Assembly (NCBI RefSeq): GCF_022230925.1
Contig: NZ_JAKKFH010000011.1
Location: 1 to 64,000 of the forward strand
DNA length: 64,000 nucleotides
Source of the DNA: Micromonospora alfalfae
GTDB taxonomy: Bacteria > Actinomycetota > Actinomycetes > Mycobacteriales > Micromonosporaceae
Reading direction: 5' to 3'
Numbering within the stretch: the stretch's first letter is position 1; each line of letters begins with the position of its first letter. The notes under the pieces are model-generated. The model was not told the origin of the DNA. It searched no databases and worked only from the letters and a program-made list of their open reading frames with translations. Both the position numbers and the translations under genes were made by a program. This document shows positions 51,365-61,530 of the stretch, piece after piece.

Positions 51365-52534
51365 ATGACGACCAGTGTCGACAATGTCCAGACCGCCACC
51401 GATCCCACTGACACGCTCGGCACGGTGATCGACGACGTGATCCGCCCGCAGGCGCCGATCGTCGACCGGGACGGGGCCTTCCCCCGTCCGGGTGTCGACG
51501 CTCTCGCCGCAGCCGGCCTGCTCGGCCTGGCCTCCTCGACCGAGGTCGGTGGCGCCGGCCACGGCATGCGGACGGTCGCCGAGGTGATCGAGCGGCTGGC
51601 CGCCGAGTGCGGGTCCACAGCGATGGTGGTGCTCATGCACTACGCGGCGACCGCCGTCGTCGAGGCCCACGCCCCGCGCGACGTCCGCGCCGCCATCGCC
51701 GCCGGGGATCACCTCACCACGTTGGCCTTCTCCGAGTACGGATCGCGCAGCCACTTCTGGTCGCCGACCGGCACCGCGACAGCCGCAGACGACGACACAG
51801 TCCGCCTCGACGCCCGTAAGAGCTGGGTCACCTCGGCCGGCGAGGCCAACAGCTACGTCTGGTCGAGCCTTCCGCTGACCCTCGACGCCGGTCCGATGAC
51901 CTTGTGGCTGGTGCCGGCCGACAGCGCCGGCCTGAGCGTGGCCGGCGACTTCGATGGGCTGGGCCTGCGGGGCAACGGCTCCCGGCCGATGACCGCCGAC
52001 GGGCTCCGGGTTCCGGCGACGGCGAGGATGGCCGCCGACGGGGCCGGGCTCGACACCGCTCTCGGCGCGGTCCTGCCCTGGTTCCTGGTGCTCAACGCCG
52101 CTTTCTGCCTCGGTCTCGCCGACAGCGCCGTGGCCGAGGCGAGCCGTCATCTGACCAGGACCACGCTCGCGCACACCGGCGCCGCCCTGCGCGACGCGCC
52201 AGTCACCCGACGCGACCTCGCCCGGCTGATGATCCGCACCGACGCGCTGCGTGCCTTCCTGGGAGACACGCTCACCGCTCTGGAGACGGGCCGGGACGAC
52301 GCGATGCTGCGGGTGCTCCAGGTCAAGGCGCTCGCCGGCGAGACAGTCGCCGACGTGACCGATGGCGCGATGCAGCTCTGCGGGGGCAGCGCCTTCCGCA
52401 AGGAGTTGGGCCTTGAGCGTCGTTTCCGGGACGCCCGCGCGGCCCGGGTGATGGCGCCGACCACCGACGCGCTGCACGATTTCGTCGGTCGGCTCGCCAC
52501 CGGGCTGCCGCTGCTCGACGAGGCCAACCGCTGA
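51365..52534 (+). CDS. acyl-CoA-dehydrogenase-fold flavoprotein lacking the usual catalytic Glu
   Basis: The 389-residue protein has the ACAD fold (LSTEVGG-like LASSTEVGGAGHGMRTVAEVIERLA, LTTLAFSEYGSRSHFW, KSWVTSAGEANSYVW, MQLCGGSAFRKELGLERRFRDARAARVMAPTTDAL). Where dehydrogenases have YEGT, it reads MAPT, so the base is Ala and normal dehydrogenation is unlikely. It resembles flavin-dependent monooxygenases of this fold. GAAGGGG lies before the ATG. It is the first gene of an operon with a PhnD-like protein (1-nt overlap) and a diiron protein. Confidence 0.85.
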   Translation: MTTSVDNVQTATDPTDTLGTVIDDVIRPQAPIVDRDGAFPRPGVDALAAAGLLGLASSTEVGGAGHGMRTVAEVIERLAAECGSTAMVVLMHYAATAVVEAHAPRDVRAAIAAGDHLTTLAFSEYGSRSHFWSPTGTATAADDDTVRLDARKSWVTSAGEANSYVWSSLPLTLDAGPMTLWLVPADSAGLSVAGDFDGLGLRGNGSRPMTADGLRVPATARMAADGAGLDTALGAVLPWFLVLNAAFCLGLADSAVAEASRHLTRTTLAHTGAALRDAPVTRRDLARLMIRTDALRAFLGDTLTALETGRDDAMLRVLQVKALAGETVADVTDGAMQLCGGSAFRKELGLERRFRDARAARVMAPTTDALHDFVGRLATGLPLLDEANR

Positions 52535-53379
52535 TGCCCGCGCCTACCGTCCTGATGGGCGCCGTCGCGTACGACCCGAAGGTGGTGACCATCTGGGAGG
52601 GCTTCCGCACCTGGCTGCGCGGGCGGGGCCTGGACTTCGACTTCGTCCTCTACTCGCACTACGAACGACAGGTGGAGGACCTCGTCGCCGGGCGGATCGA
52701 CGCGGCCTGGAACTCTCCCCTGGCCTGGCTGCGGGCCGAGCGACTGGCGGCCGCCGACGGCACTGCCGTGCGCGCGCTCACCATGCGCGACACCGACCAG
52801 GACCTCACCTCGATCGTCGTGGTTCGCGCGGACTCGCCGGTGCGCCAGCTCACCGACCTCGCCGGACGGGTGGTCGCCGTCGGGGCGATCGACAGTCCAC
52901 AGGCGACGCTCATTCCGCTGGGCCACCTGGCGGCGGCCGGGGTCACTGTCGACGTACGCCGTTTCGACGTGGGTGTCGGCCTGCACGGCGACCACATCGG
53001 CGGCGAGCGCGACGCGGCGCGCGCCCTGGTGGCCGGGGAGGTCGACGCCGCCTGCATGATCGACGCCAACCACCTGGCGTTCGTCCAGGAGGGCACGCTA
53101 CCGCCCGAGGGCACCCGGATCGTGGCCCAGACCGCACGCTACGACCACTGCAACATGACTGTCCGCGCGCCGGAGTCCGAAGGCGTCCGGCTCTTCGGCA
53201 CGCTCCTGCTCGGCATGTCGTACGCCGATCCGCAGGTGCGTCCACTGCTCGACCTAGAGGGGCTGACGGCCTGGCGGGAGGGCCGCACCACCGGGTATGA
53301 CGCCCTCGCCGCCGCTGTCGACGCCAGCGGTTTCTACTCCCTCGACGGGCGGGTGACGGCCCCGCACTACCGGCCGTGA
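52534..53379 (+). CDS. PhnD/SsuA-like substrate-binding-fold protein without signal peptide
   Basis: The 281-residue protein has the PhnD-type fold (VLMGAVAYDPKVVTIWEGFRTWLRGRGLDFDFVLYSHYERQVEDLVAGRIDAAWNSPLAW, VVRADSPVRQLTDLAGRVVAVGAIDSPQAT, AACMIDANHLAFVQEG). Binding proteins of phosphonate or sulfonate importers look like this, but no signal peptide, lipobox, permease or ATPase is present. It probably acts in the cytosol as an enzyme or ligand carrier. Its ATG shares a base with the preceding stop codon. Confidence 0.85.
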   Translation: MPAPTVLMGAVAYDPKVVTIWEGFRTWLRGRGLDFDFVLYSHYERQVEDLVAGRIDAAWNSPLAWLRAERLAAADGTAVRALTMRDTDQDLTSIVVVRADSPVRQLTDLAGRVVAVGAIDSPQATLIPLGHLAAAGVTVDVRRFDVGVGLHGDHIGGERDAARALVAGEVDAACMIDANHLAFVQEGTLPPEGTRIVAQTARYDHCNMTVRAPESEGVRLFGTLLLGMSYADPQVRPLLDLEGLTAWREGRTTGYDALAAAVDASGFYSLDGRVTAPHYRP

Positions 53380-54587
53380 GTTGGACACCTGTCGCCGCTG
53401 TCGACCTGGGTGACCTGGGTTTCGGCAGTGGCGCGCACCTGCTGGTGCAGCGCGCCCTGGCCGGGTTGCCGCCCGGCGGCCGGTTGGCGGTCTCCGGTCG
53501 CGACCCGGCGCTGCGCGTCCACCTGCCGGCCTGGTGTCGTGGCCGGGGTCATCGGGTCGAATGGCCTGATCGGAGCGAGGCGAACGAGCTGGTGGCGGTG
53601 GTGGTCCGGGGGTCGGCGGATGACGACCGCTGGTTCGGCGCTGAGCGGGCCGGGTCGGCCCTGCCGTCGGCGCTGAGCAGCCGTCCGCCCGCAAGGTGGG
53701 GGCTCGGCGCCCGGGGCGCGCTCCTGGAAGCCGGTGGTCCGGAGGCCCGGTTCGACCTGGACGACCGCGACCTGGTCTGGGCCGACATCGCCCCACACCT
53801 GTACGCGCAGGCCGCCGCCCGACAGTGGGACCCGCAGACCGCGGTGCCGTGGGACGACCCGTTCGCGCTGCCGGCCGACGTCGAGGCCGCTGTGGTGCAG
53901 GTGATGACCTATCTGGTCGAGAACGAGCAGGCCGCCCTCGTCGTGCCGGCCCGGTTCGTGGGGCGCATCCATCCGCACTTTCGGGAGGTGGTGCAGCTGC
54001 TCGCCGTGCAGATGGCCGACGAGGCCCGGCACATGGAGGTCTTCAGCCGGCGGGCCCTGCTGCGGGGCGCCGAGATGGGCACGTCATCCGCTGGCGGTCG
54101 CCAGTCGCTGTTCACCCTCGTCGCGGAGTCGGACTTCGCGTTGGCGTCGTTCCTGCTCTCCGTGCTCGGCGAGGGCAGCTTCGTCGATCTGCTCTCGTTC
54201 CTGCACGAGGTCGCCCCGGACCCGGTGACCCGCCGGATCTGTTGGCTCGCGATGCAGGACGAGCGCCGGCACGTGGTGTTCGGCATGGCACACCTGGAGC
54301 ATCAGGCGCAGCTGGATCCGCTGCTGCGGGACCGGCTGCGGGCGGCTATCCACCGCCGCCACGACGCGCTGGTCGACACGGCTGGGCTCAACGCTGATGT
54401 CTTCGACGCGCTGGTGGTGCTCGCGGCGGGTGGCTGGCAGCCGAATGACGTGTCCGCCGGCTTCGACCGGGTGCGGGCTCTGCAGCACGCGATGGATCAG
54501 GGCCGTCAGCGCCGCCTCGTCCGGCTGGGTTTCCGGGTCGACGAGGCGGCGGCGCTCTCCGCCCTGCACACCCGCAACTTCATGTAG
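53376..54587 (+). CDS. TusA-like domain fused to a diiron ferritin-like oxygenase
   Basis: The 403-residue protein is a fusion. Residues 1-75 resemble TusA (LPPGGRLAVSGRDPALRVHLPAWCRGRGHRV), but the CPxP cysteine is replaced (GFGSG). Residues 140-380 form a ferritin-like four-helix domain with iron ligands Glu in LVENEQAAL, DEARHMEVFSRR, Glu in LGEGSFVDLL and DERRHVVFG. It may be an O2-activating diiron enzyme with a carrier-like N-terminal domain. GTG overlaps the previous stop codon (GTGA). A strong hairpin follows. Confidence 0.8.
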   Translation: MSWTPVAAVDLGDLGFGSGAHLLVQRALAGLPPGGRLAVSGRDPALRVHLPAWCRGRGHRVEWPDRSEANELVAVVVRGSADDDRWFGAERAGSALPSALSSRPPARWGLGARGALLEAGGPEARFDLDDRDLVWADIAPHLYAQAAARQWDPQTAVPWDDPFALPADVEAAVVQVMTYLVENEQAALVVPARFVGRIHPHFREVVQLLAVQMADEARHMEVFSRRALLRGAEMGTSSAGGRQSLFTLVAESDFALASFLLSVLGEGSFVDLLSFLHEVAPDPVTRRICWLAMQDERRHVVFGMAHLEHQAQLDPLLRDRLRAAIHRRHDALVDTAGLNADVFDALVVLAAGGWQPNDVSAGFDRVRALQHAMDQGRQRRLVRLGFRVDEAAALSALHTRNFM

Positions 54588-54588
54588 C

Positions 54589-54624
54589 CGATCCCCGCGC
54601 ACGGCACGGCGTGCGCGGGGATCG
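54589..54624. terminator. 15-bp hairpin terminator of the diiron operon
   Basis: CGATCCCCGCGCACG (54589-54603) pairs perfectly with 54610-54624 around a 6-nt loop, 1 nt after the diiron-gene stop codon and 26 nt before the end of the convergent DUF1330 gene. No T-run follows, as is common in high-G+C actinomycetes. It can serve both strands. Confidence 0.75.
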
Positions 54625-54650
54625 CGGTACGGCAGGTCAGCGAGCGCTGG

Positions 54651-55001
54651 TCACTGGCCGAGCAGGGTCCGGATCTGACGCGCGTAGCCCGCCACAGTGA
54701 AGTCCGGGCCGACCGAGTCCACCAGGACCAGGTCGTTGATGGTGTGATCGACGCGCAGCGACAGGATCGCCTGGTACTCGGGTGAGTTGTACCAGGTCCT
54801 GGCGGTTTCCGCGTCCGGGAACTCGATCAGCACGACCGAACCGGGCCAGCTGCCCTCGAGGACCTGCACCTCGGCGTCCAGGACGAGCCACTTGGCGCCG
54901 TACGCCTCGGTGGTGGCCTGCACCTGCTCCAGGTAACGCAGGGAATCCTCGGTCGGAACTCCGCCCGGGATACGCAGGTGGTTGATCAGGTAGGTGCTCA
55001 T
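54651..55001 (-). CDS. DUF1330 family protein
   Basis: The 116-residue protein has the dimeric alpha/beta barrel of DUF1330 (TYLINHLRIPGG, YLEQVQATTEAYGAKWLVLDAEVQVLEGSWPGSVVLIEFPDAETARTWYNSPEYQAI). Related proteins bind small ligands or haem-like compounds. An operator identical in core to that of the neighbouring TetR gene lies 45 bp upstream of the start codon, so it is likely the TetR target. Confidence 0.85.
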   Translation of the reverse strand: MSTYLINHLRIPGGVPTEDSLRYLEQVQATTEAYGAKWLVLDAEVQVLEGSWPGSVVLIEFPDAETARTWYNSPEYQAILSLRVDHTINDLVLVDSVGPDFTVAGYARQIRTLLGQ

Positions 55002-55045
55002 GTCTCACTCCTCAGGTGCGGGGTGCTGCTTCCCGGTCGAAGGCG

Positions 55046-55067
55046 TACGACCGGTCGTCTTGGATTG
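55046..55067. promoter_or_regulatory. TetR operator upstream of the DUF1330 gene
   Basis: ACGACCGGTCGT (55047-55058) is a perfect 12-bp palindrome. The 22 bp starting TACGACCGGTCGTCTT match the site upstream of the tetR-type gene at 55767 in 19 positions, so one protein can recognise both. Confidence 0.75.
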
Positions 55068-55124
55068 GGTACGCGCCGCGCCGATGGGACGACGCGGGCT
55101 GTCACCGCTGGGATCGGACCCGGA

Positions 55125-55715
55125 TCAGGTGAGGATCCGGGCCGTGGTGATCGTGAAGAACTCCTGGAGTGCGGCCGGGTCACCGGATGCCTTCGCCCGC
55201 GCTGCCGCGCCCTCGTAGCTGGAGACGACGAAGCCGGCGAGATCGGCGGCGGGTTCGTCGCCGTGCAGTTCACCGGCGGCCCGCGCCTGCTCGATCGCCG
55301 TGGCGAGCGCGGCGACCCAGCGGCCGAAGCCGGCGTCGACCGCGTTCCGCAGAACATCGCTGTGTGCCGGGATCTCGGTGGCGAAGTTGCCGAGCAGGCA
55401 TCCGCGATCACCCATGGTGTCGCCGAGGCCGGTGATGTATCTCAGGTGAGCGGTGATCCGCTCCAGCGGCGTGCCGCCCCGCTTCTCGTCGAGCATTTCC
55501 AGCCCCATCGCCGCTGAGTATCTCGCCACCGAGTCGAGGGCGAGGTCTTCCTTGCTGGCGAAGTGGTTGTAGAAGGTGCCCTTGGGTGCCCCGGCGGCGG
55601 CGACGATGTCCTGGACGCTCGTGCCGTTGTAGCCGCGCAGGTGGAACAGGTCCAACGCCGCGTCGGACAACCGTTGCCGGGTTCCGACGGAGGCCGGTGA
55701 CTTCGGTCGTGGCAT
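55125..55715 (-). CDS. TetR-family regulator
   Basis: The 196-residue repressor has a TetR helix-turn-helix (GTRQRLSDAALDLFHLRGYNGTSVQDIVAAAGAPKGTFYNHFASKEDLALDSV) and an AcrR-like ligand domain with DRGCLLGNFATEI. It sits upstream of DUF1330 on the same strand and has its own operator copy. MPRPKS is chosen over an in-frame start 40 codons earlier because GAGGAGG precedes it. Confidence 0.88.
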   Translation of the reverse strand: MPRPKSPASVGTRQRLSDAALDLFHLRGYNGTSVQDIVAAAGAPKGTFYNHFASKEDLALDSVARYSAAMGLEMLDEKRGGTPLERITAHLRYITGLGDTMGDRGCLLGNFATEIPAHSDVLRNAVDAGFGRWVAALATAIEQARAAGELHGDEPAADLAGFVVSSYEGAAARAKASGDPAALQEFFTITTARILT

Positions 55716-55766
55716 CTCGTGGCCCTCCTCTCGCCCGGGGTGCCGGCTGACTGACAGACACCACGA

Positions 55767-55788
55767 TATGACCGGTCGTCTCGGAATG
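55767..55788. promoter_or_regulatory. TetR autoregulatory operator
   Basis: ATGACCGGTCGTCTCGGAAT repeats the DUF1330 operator with three changes. Its core GACCGGTC (55770-55777) is palindromic and lies 52 bp upstream of the TetR start codon, giving autoregulation. Confidence 0.75.
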
Positions 55789-55827
55789 CCAGTGATGTGA
55801 CCGCTGTCATCCCCCAGGTACTGTGGA

Positions 55828-56187
55828 ATGGTCATGAACAGCGATTTCAGCGCGGTCCGCGAGGAGTTGCTGCGGCTTCGCGAGCAGACCGAGGCTCAGG
55901 CCACCGCCCTGGACGGCGACCTGCGGAGTCTTTTCGAGGCGTCCCGGTCGTCCAACGCCGATGACGAACACGACCCCGAGGGCAGCACCATCGCCTTCGA
56001 ACGCGCGCAGCTCACCGCCGTCCTGGACGCCACCCGCCGACGCCTGGCCGAGCTGGACGTCGCGCTGCGACGGGTCGACGACGGCAGCTACGGCCTGTGC
56101 GAACGGTGCTCCCGTCCGATTCCCGCCGAGCGGCTCGTCGCCCGCCCGTCCGCGCGTACCTGCGTGGCCTGCGCCAGCCGACGGTGA
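55828..56187 (+). CDS. TraR/DksA-type zinc-finger protein
   Basis: The 119-residue protein has a coiled-coil pair (RLREQTEAQATALDGDLRSLFEASR, IAFERAQLTAVLDATRRRLAELDVALRRVDDGSYGLC) and a C4 zinc finger: CERCSRPIPAERL...CVAC. DksA relatives bind RNA polymerase through the secondary channel; this short form lacks an obvious DxxDxA tip. An ATG at 55834 with TACTGT nearby is an alternative leaderless start. Confidence 0.84.
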   Translation: MVMNSDFSAVREELLRLREQTEAQATALDGDLRSLFEASRSSNADDEHDPEGSTIAFERAQLTAVLDATRRRLAELDVALRRVDDGSYGLCERCSRPIPAERLVARPSARTCVACASRR

Positions 56188-56233
56188 CGGCGCCCGCCGA
56201 CCGCGAGGGCCACGGGCACCGTCGTACCGGTGA

Positions 56234-57625
56234 TCAGCTGGCGCAACAACCTCCTGCTGGCGCGGCGTTGAGGGCGACGAGGCTGATCGGCGCGGACCGC
56301 AGCCCACCGGAGATGCCCGTGGACAGTCCACGCCCCGTCGGTTGCGACCCACAGCAGTCGTCGCCCGCCGAGACGGCGGAATCACTGCTGCACACGCCGG
56401 TTTCGGGCAGGTCGAGCTGGACGTCGCGGGCGGCCGCCCAGTCACCGGCGAGCGCGGCGACCACGGAGCGGACCTGCTCGTAGCCGGTGGCCATGAGGAA
56501 CGTCGGCGCCCGGCCGTAGGACTTCATGCCGACGGCGAAGTAGCAGTGCTCCGGGTGGGCGAGCACGTCCACGCCGTGCGGCGGCACCGTGCCGCAGGAG
56601 TGCTCGTTGGGGTCGATCAGCGGGGCCAGGGCACGGGTCGCGCCCAGCACCGGGTCGAGGTCCAGCCGCAGCTCGGCGGCGATGCCGTGGTCGGGGCGGA
56701 AGCCCGTGGCCGCGACAACACGGTCGACGGTGATCGACTCGGCGCTGCCGTCGCCATGCCGCAGGGCCACACTCACCCGGCCGTCGGTCGGGGTGAGCGC
56801 CCGCACGGAGAAGCCGGTGAGCAGCCGGATCCGTCCGGCGTCGACGTGCGCACGCAGCCGTGCGCCGAGCGCGCCCCGCGCCGGGAGGGCGTCGGCGTCT
56901 CCACCACCGTAGGTACGCGTCGGCGCGGCGGCCCGGATGGCCCAGGTCACCTCGGTGCCGGCCTCGACGGCGGCCAGCTCCGCCAGGGACAGCAGGGTGT
57001 TCGCGGCCGAGTGACCGGCGCCGACCACCAGTGTGTGCCGGCCGACGAACCGGCCCCGGTCGGCGCCGAGGACGTCCGGCAGCGCGTGCTCCAGGTACGC
57101 CGCCGCCTCCGCCTCCCCTCGCGCGCGCAGACCGGACGCGCCGAGGACGTTCGGCGTGCTCCAGGTGCCGGAGGCGTCGATGACGGCGCGGGCGACAAGC
57201 TCGTCGCCGTCGGCGAGGCGGAGCAGGAACGGTGCGGTGTCGCGCCCGGCGGTACGCAGCCGGTCGAGGCCGAGCCGGCTGATCGCCTCGACCCGTGCCC
57301 CGTACCGCACGTGTGGCTTCAGTTGCGGCAGTTGCGCGAGGGGCCGGAGGTAGTCGTCGACCAGCTCCGCGCCGGTGGGCAGTGTCCCCGGGTCGGGGGC
57401 GACCCAACCGGCCTCGTCGAGGAGCCGACGGGCGGCCTGGTCGATGTTGTAACGCCACGGCGAGAAGACCCGCACGTGCCCCCACTGGCGTACCGCGGCG
57501 CCCGGGGTGTCGCCGGCTTCGAGGACGGTGAAGGGCAGTCCGCGTTCGTGCAGGTGCGCGGCGGCGGCGAGACCGGTCGGACCGGCGCCGATGACGATGG
57601 TGGGAAGGTCGTCCAGAGCGGTCAT
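56234..57625 (-). CDS. ArsO-like FAD-dependent monooxygenase of the arsenic island
   Basis: The 463-residue flavoprotein has FAD motif IVIGAGPTGLAAAAHLHERG, a second dinucleotide site TLVVGAGHSAANTLLSLAELA and HVRVFSPWRYNID. The tail has several Cys (GVCSSD, DDCCGSQ, GGCCAS), which could bind trivalent metalloids. Putative ArsO proteins of streptomycete ars clusters look like this. It is downstream of an ArsN1-like acetyltransferase and divergent from arsR-acr3-arsC. GAGGAG lies before the ATG. The exact reaction is unproven. Confidence 0.78.
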   Translation of the reverse strand: MTALDDLPTIVIGAGPTGLAAAAHLHERGLPFTVLEAGDTPGAAVRQWGHVRVFSPWRYNIDQAARRLLDEAGWVAPDPGTLPTGAELVDDYLRPLAQLPQLKPHVRYGARVEAISRLGLDRLRTAGRDTAPFLLRLADGDELVARAVIDASGTWSTPNVLGASGLRARGEAEAAAYLEHALPDVLGADRGRFVGRHTLVVGAGHSAANTLLSLAELAAVEAGTEVTWAIRAAAPTRTYGGGDADALPARGALGARLRAHVDAGRIRLLTGFSVRALTPTDGRVSVALRHGDGSAESITVDRVVAATGFRPDHGIAAELRLDLDPVLGATRALAPLIDPNEHSCGTVPPHGVDVLAHPEHCYFAVGMKSYGRAPTFLMATGYEQVRSVVAALAGDWAAARDVQLDLPETGVCSSDSAVSAGDDCCGSQPTGRGLSTGISGGLRSAPISLVALNAAPAGGCCAS

Positions 57626-57670
57626 CAGTGGCTCCTCGGTGTGGTGGCCCGGGTCGAGGGCCACGGCTGG

Positions 57671-58168
57671 TCAGGTGATGGTGGGGCTGCGGCGTTCCAG
57701 CAGGACGACGTCGCGCCAGCGGTCGTGATGGCGACCGACCCGCTCGCGTACGCCGATGACCCGGAAGCCGGCTCGTTGGTGGACTGTGAGGCTGGCGGTG
57801 TTCTCCGGGAAGACTCCGGATTGGATGGTCCAGATGCCGGCGGCCTCGGTGGAGGCGATCAGCGCGCTCAGCAGCAGTCGGGCGATGCCCCGCCCCTGGG
57901 CGGCCGGGTCCACGTAGACGGAGTGTTCGACCACTCCGGCGTAAACAGCGCGGGTCGAGGTCGGCGAGACGGCGATCCAGCCGAGCACCACCCCGTCGCT
58001 GTCGACGGCCACGAAGCGGTGCGCAGCCAGGCGCGCGGCGTCGAACGCCGCCCAGGTCGGGGCGGTGATCTCGAAGCTGGCATTGCCGGCGTCCAACCCG
58101 GCCTGGTAGATCGCCAGGACCCGGTCGGCATGGGCGTCGGTCATGGGCCGCACGGCGAGGTCGACCAT
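57671..58168 (-). CDS. ArsN1-like (phosphinothricin acetyltransferase family) GNAT
   Basis: The 165-residue enzyme matches phosphinothricin-type N-acetyltransferases: DRVLAIYQAGLDAGNASFEI, RAVYAGVVEHSVYVDPAAQGRGIARLLLSAL and VHQRAGFRVIGVRERVGRHHDRWRDVVLLER. ArsN1 members acetylate the arsenic antibiotic arsinothricin and the analogue phosphinothricin. Its place within the arsenic island supports the arsinothricin role. MVDLAVRP is the start, with GGAAGGGAA upstream. Confidence 0.8.
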   Translation of the reverse strand: MVDLAVRPMTDAHADRVLAIYQAGLDAGNASFEITAPTWAAFDAARLAAHRFVAVDSDGVVLGWIAVSPTSTRAVYAGVVEHSVYVDPAAQGRGIARLLLSALIASTEAAGIWTIQSGVFPENTASLTVHQRAGFRVIGVRERVGRHHDRWRDVVLLERRSPTIT

Positions 58169-58219
58169 CAGCGGGGTTCCCTTCCGGAAGAGATCAGAGG
58201 ACTGTCTCGACGTCCATCG

Positions 58220-58258
58220 AATCAGACAGTTGCACACTGATTAGAGAAGTGTCAACCT
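58220..58258. promoter_or_regulatory. ArsR operator and divergent promoter
   Basis: AATCAG (58220-58225) and CTGATT (58237-58242) form an inverted repeat in the 96-bp gap between the acetyltransferase and arsR. TTGCAC at 58230-58235 and CAACCT at 58253-58258 could make an arsR promoter giving a leaderless mRNA; TTGACA at 58255-58250 points the other way. The layout suits ArsR repression of both operons. Confidence 0.6.
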
Positions 58259-58264
58259 AGAGCA

Positions 58265-58618
58265 ATGTCGAATCAAGCAGGTCCGGCGGCTGACGTGTCG
58301 TGCTGCGCCCCGCTGGCCGAGCGACGCGTACCGGCCGAGGCCGCTGCGGTGCTCGCGCCCGCGTTCAAGGCCCTCGGCGACCCGGTGCGGCTGCAACTGC
58401 TGTCGATGATCGCCTCCGCCGAGACCGGGGAGATCTGCGTCTGCGACCTGACCCCCGCGTTCGACCTGACCGGTCCGACCATCTCGCACCACCTCAGGAC
58501 ACTGCGCGAGGCGGGGCTGGTCGACGCCGAACGCCGGGGCACCTGGGTCTACTACCGCGCCCGGCCGGGCATCCTGCGCCAGCTCGCCGCACTGCTCACC
58601 GTGGCGCCGGCGACATGA
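58265..58618 (+). CDS. arsR: ArsR arsenic-responsive repressor
   Basis: The 117-residue repressor has the ArsR winged helix (AFKALGDPVRLQLLSMIASAETGEICVCDLTPAFDLTGPTISHHLRTLREAGLV) with metalloid-type Cys58 and Cys60 in ICVCDL and an N-terminal Cys13-Cys14 pair, as in corynebacterial ArsR sensors. It should release DNA when As(III) or Sb(III) binds. It is first in the arsR-acr3-arsC operon; its stop codon overlaps the acr3 ATG. Confidence 0.9.
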   Translation: MSNQAGPAADVSCCAPLAERRVPAEAAAVLAPAFKALGDPVRLQLLSMIASAETGEICVCDLTPAFDLTGPTISHHLRTLREAGLVDAERRGTWVYYRARPGILRQLAALLTVAPAT

Positions 58619-59706
58619 CAACGACCCTGCGGAGCGAGCCGGGCGAGAGCGCCGTCGTCGGCCGACTCTCCCGACTCGACCGGTTCCTGCCCGTGTGGAT
58701 CGGGCTGGCGATGGCCGCCGGCCTGCTCCTCGGTCGGCTGATACCCGGGTTGAACAGCGTCCTGGACGCGGTGCAGATCGGCGGGATCTCGCTACCGATC
58801 GCGATCGGCCTGCTGATCATGATGTACCCGGTCCTGGCGAAGGTCCGCTACGACCGGCTCGACACCGTCACCGGCGACCGCCGGCTGCTGATCTCCTCGC
58901 TGGTCCTCAACTGGCTGGTCGGCCCCGCCGTGATGTTCGCCCTGGCCTGGATCTTCCTGGCTGACCAGCCCGCGTACCGCACCGGCCTGGTCATCGTCGG
59001 CCTGGCCCGGTGCATCGCCATGGTCATCATCTGGAACGACCTCGCCTGCGGTGATCGGGAGGCCGCCGCCGTCCTGGTCGCCCTCAACTCCGTCTTCCAG
59101 GTCGTCGCCTTCGGTGTACTCGGCTGGTTCTACCTCTCCGTGCTCCCCCAGTGGCTGGGGCTCTCCGGCACCGAGTTGACGATCTCGGCCTGGGACATCG
59201 CCGCCAACGTGCTCGTCTTCCTCGGCATCCCGCTGCTCGCCGGTTACCTCACCCGCCGCCTCGGCGAGCGCGCCAGGGGCCGCGCCTGGTACGAGGCCCG
59301 CTTCCTGCCCAGGATCGGCCCGGCCGCCCTATACGGGCTGCTGTTCACGATCGTGATCCTGTTCGCCCTGCAAGGCGACGCCATCACCAGCCGGCCTCTG
59401 GACGTCGTCCGCATCGCCCTGCCCCTGCTGGTGTACTTCGCGCTCATGTGGGCCGGCTCCTACGCCCTCGGCCGGGCCATCGGTCTCGGCTACCAACGCA
59501 CCACCACCCTCGCGTTCACCGCCGCCGGCAACAACTTCGAACTCGCCATCGCCGTCGCGATCGGCACCTTCGGCGTCACCTCCGGCCAAGCCCTCGCCGG
59601 GGTCGTCGGCCCGTTGATCGAGGTGCCCGTCCTGGTCGGGCTCGTCTACGTCTCCCTGTGGGCGCGCCGCCGCTTCTTCACTCCCCCGCGATCCGCGACC
59701 ACGTAA
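58615..59706 (+). CDS. acr3: Acr3 arsenite efflux permease
   Basis: The 363-residue transporter has about ten transmembrane helices and Acr3 signatures: LIMMYPVLAKVRYDRL, NWLVGPAVMFALAWIFL, GLARCIAMVIIWNDLACGD with the conserved functional Cys, and TAAGNNFELAIAVAIGTFGV. It exports As(OH)3 using the proton gradient. ATGA overlap with arsR shows translational coupling. Confidence 0.92.
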   Translation: MTTTLRSEPGESAVVGRLSRLDRFLPVWIGLAMAAGLLLGRLIPGLNSVLDAVQIGGISLPIAIGLLIMMYPVLAKVRYDRLDTVTGDRRLLISSLVLNWLVGPAVMFALAWIFLADQPAYRTGLVIVGLARCIAMVIIWNDLACGDREAAAVLVALNSVFQVVAFGVLGWFYLSVLPQWLGLSGTELTISAWDIAANVLVFLGIPLLAGYLTRRLGERARGRAWYEARFLPRIGPAALYGLLFTIVILFALQGDAITSRPLDVVRIALPLLVYFALMWAGSYALGRAIGLGYQRTTTLAFTAAGNNFELAIAVAIGTFGVTSGQALAGVVGPLIEVPVLVGLVYVSLWARRRFFTPPRSATT

Positions 59707-59724
59707 CCGGAAGGCAACCCCGAC

Positions 59725-61524
<1,800 letters not shown>

Positions 61525-61530
61525 CGCGGG

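Noticed and set aside
52534..53379. Phosphonate or sulfonate importer
   Set aside because: Only a binding-protein fold is present, without signal peptide, permease or ATPase, so transport is not supported.
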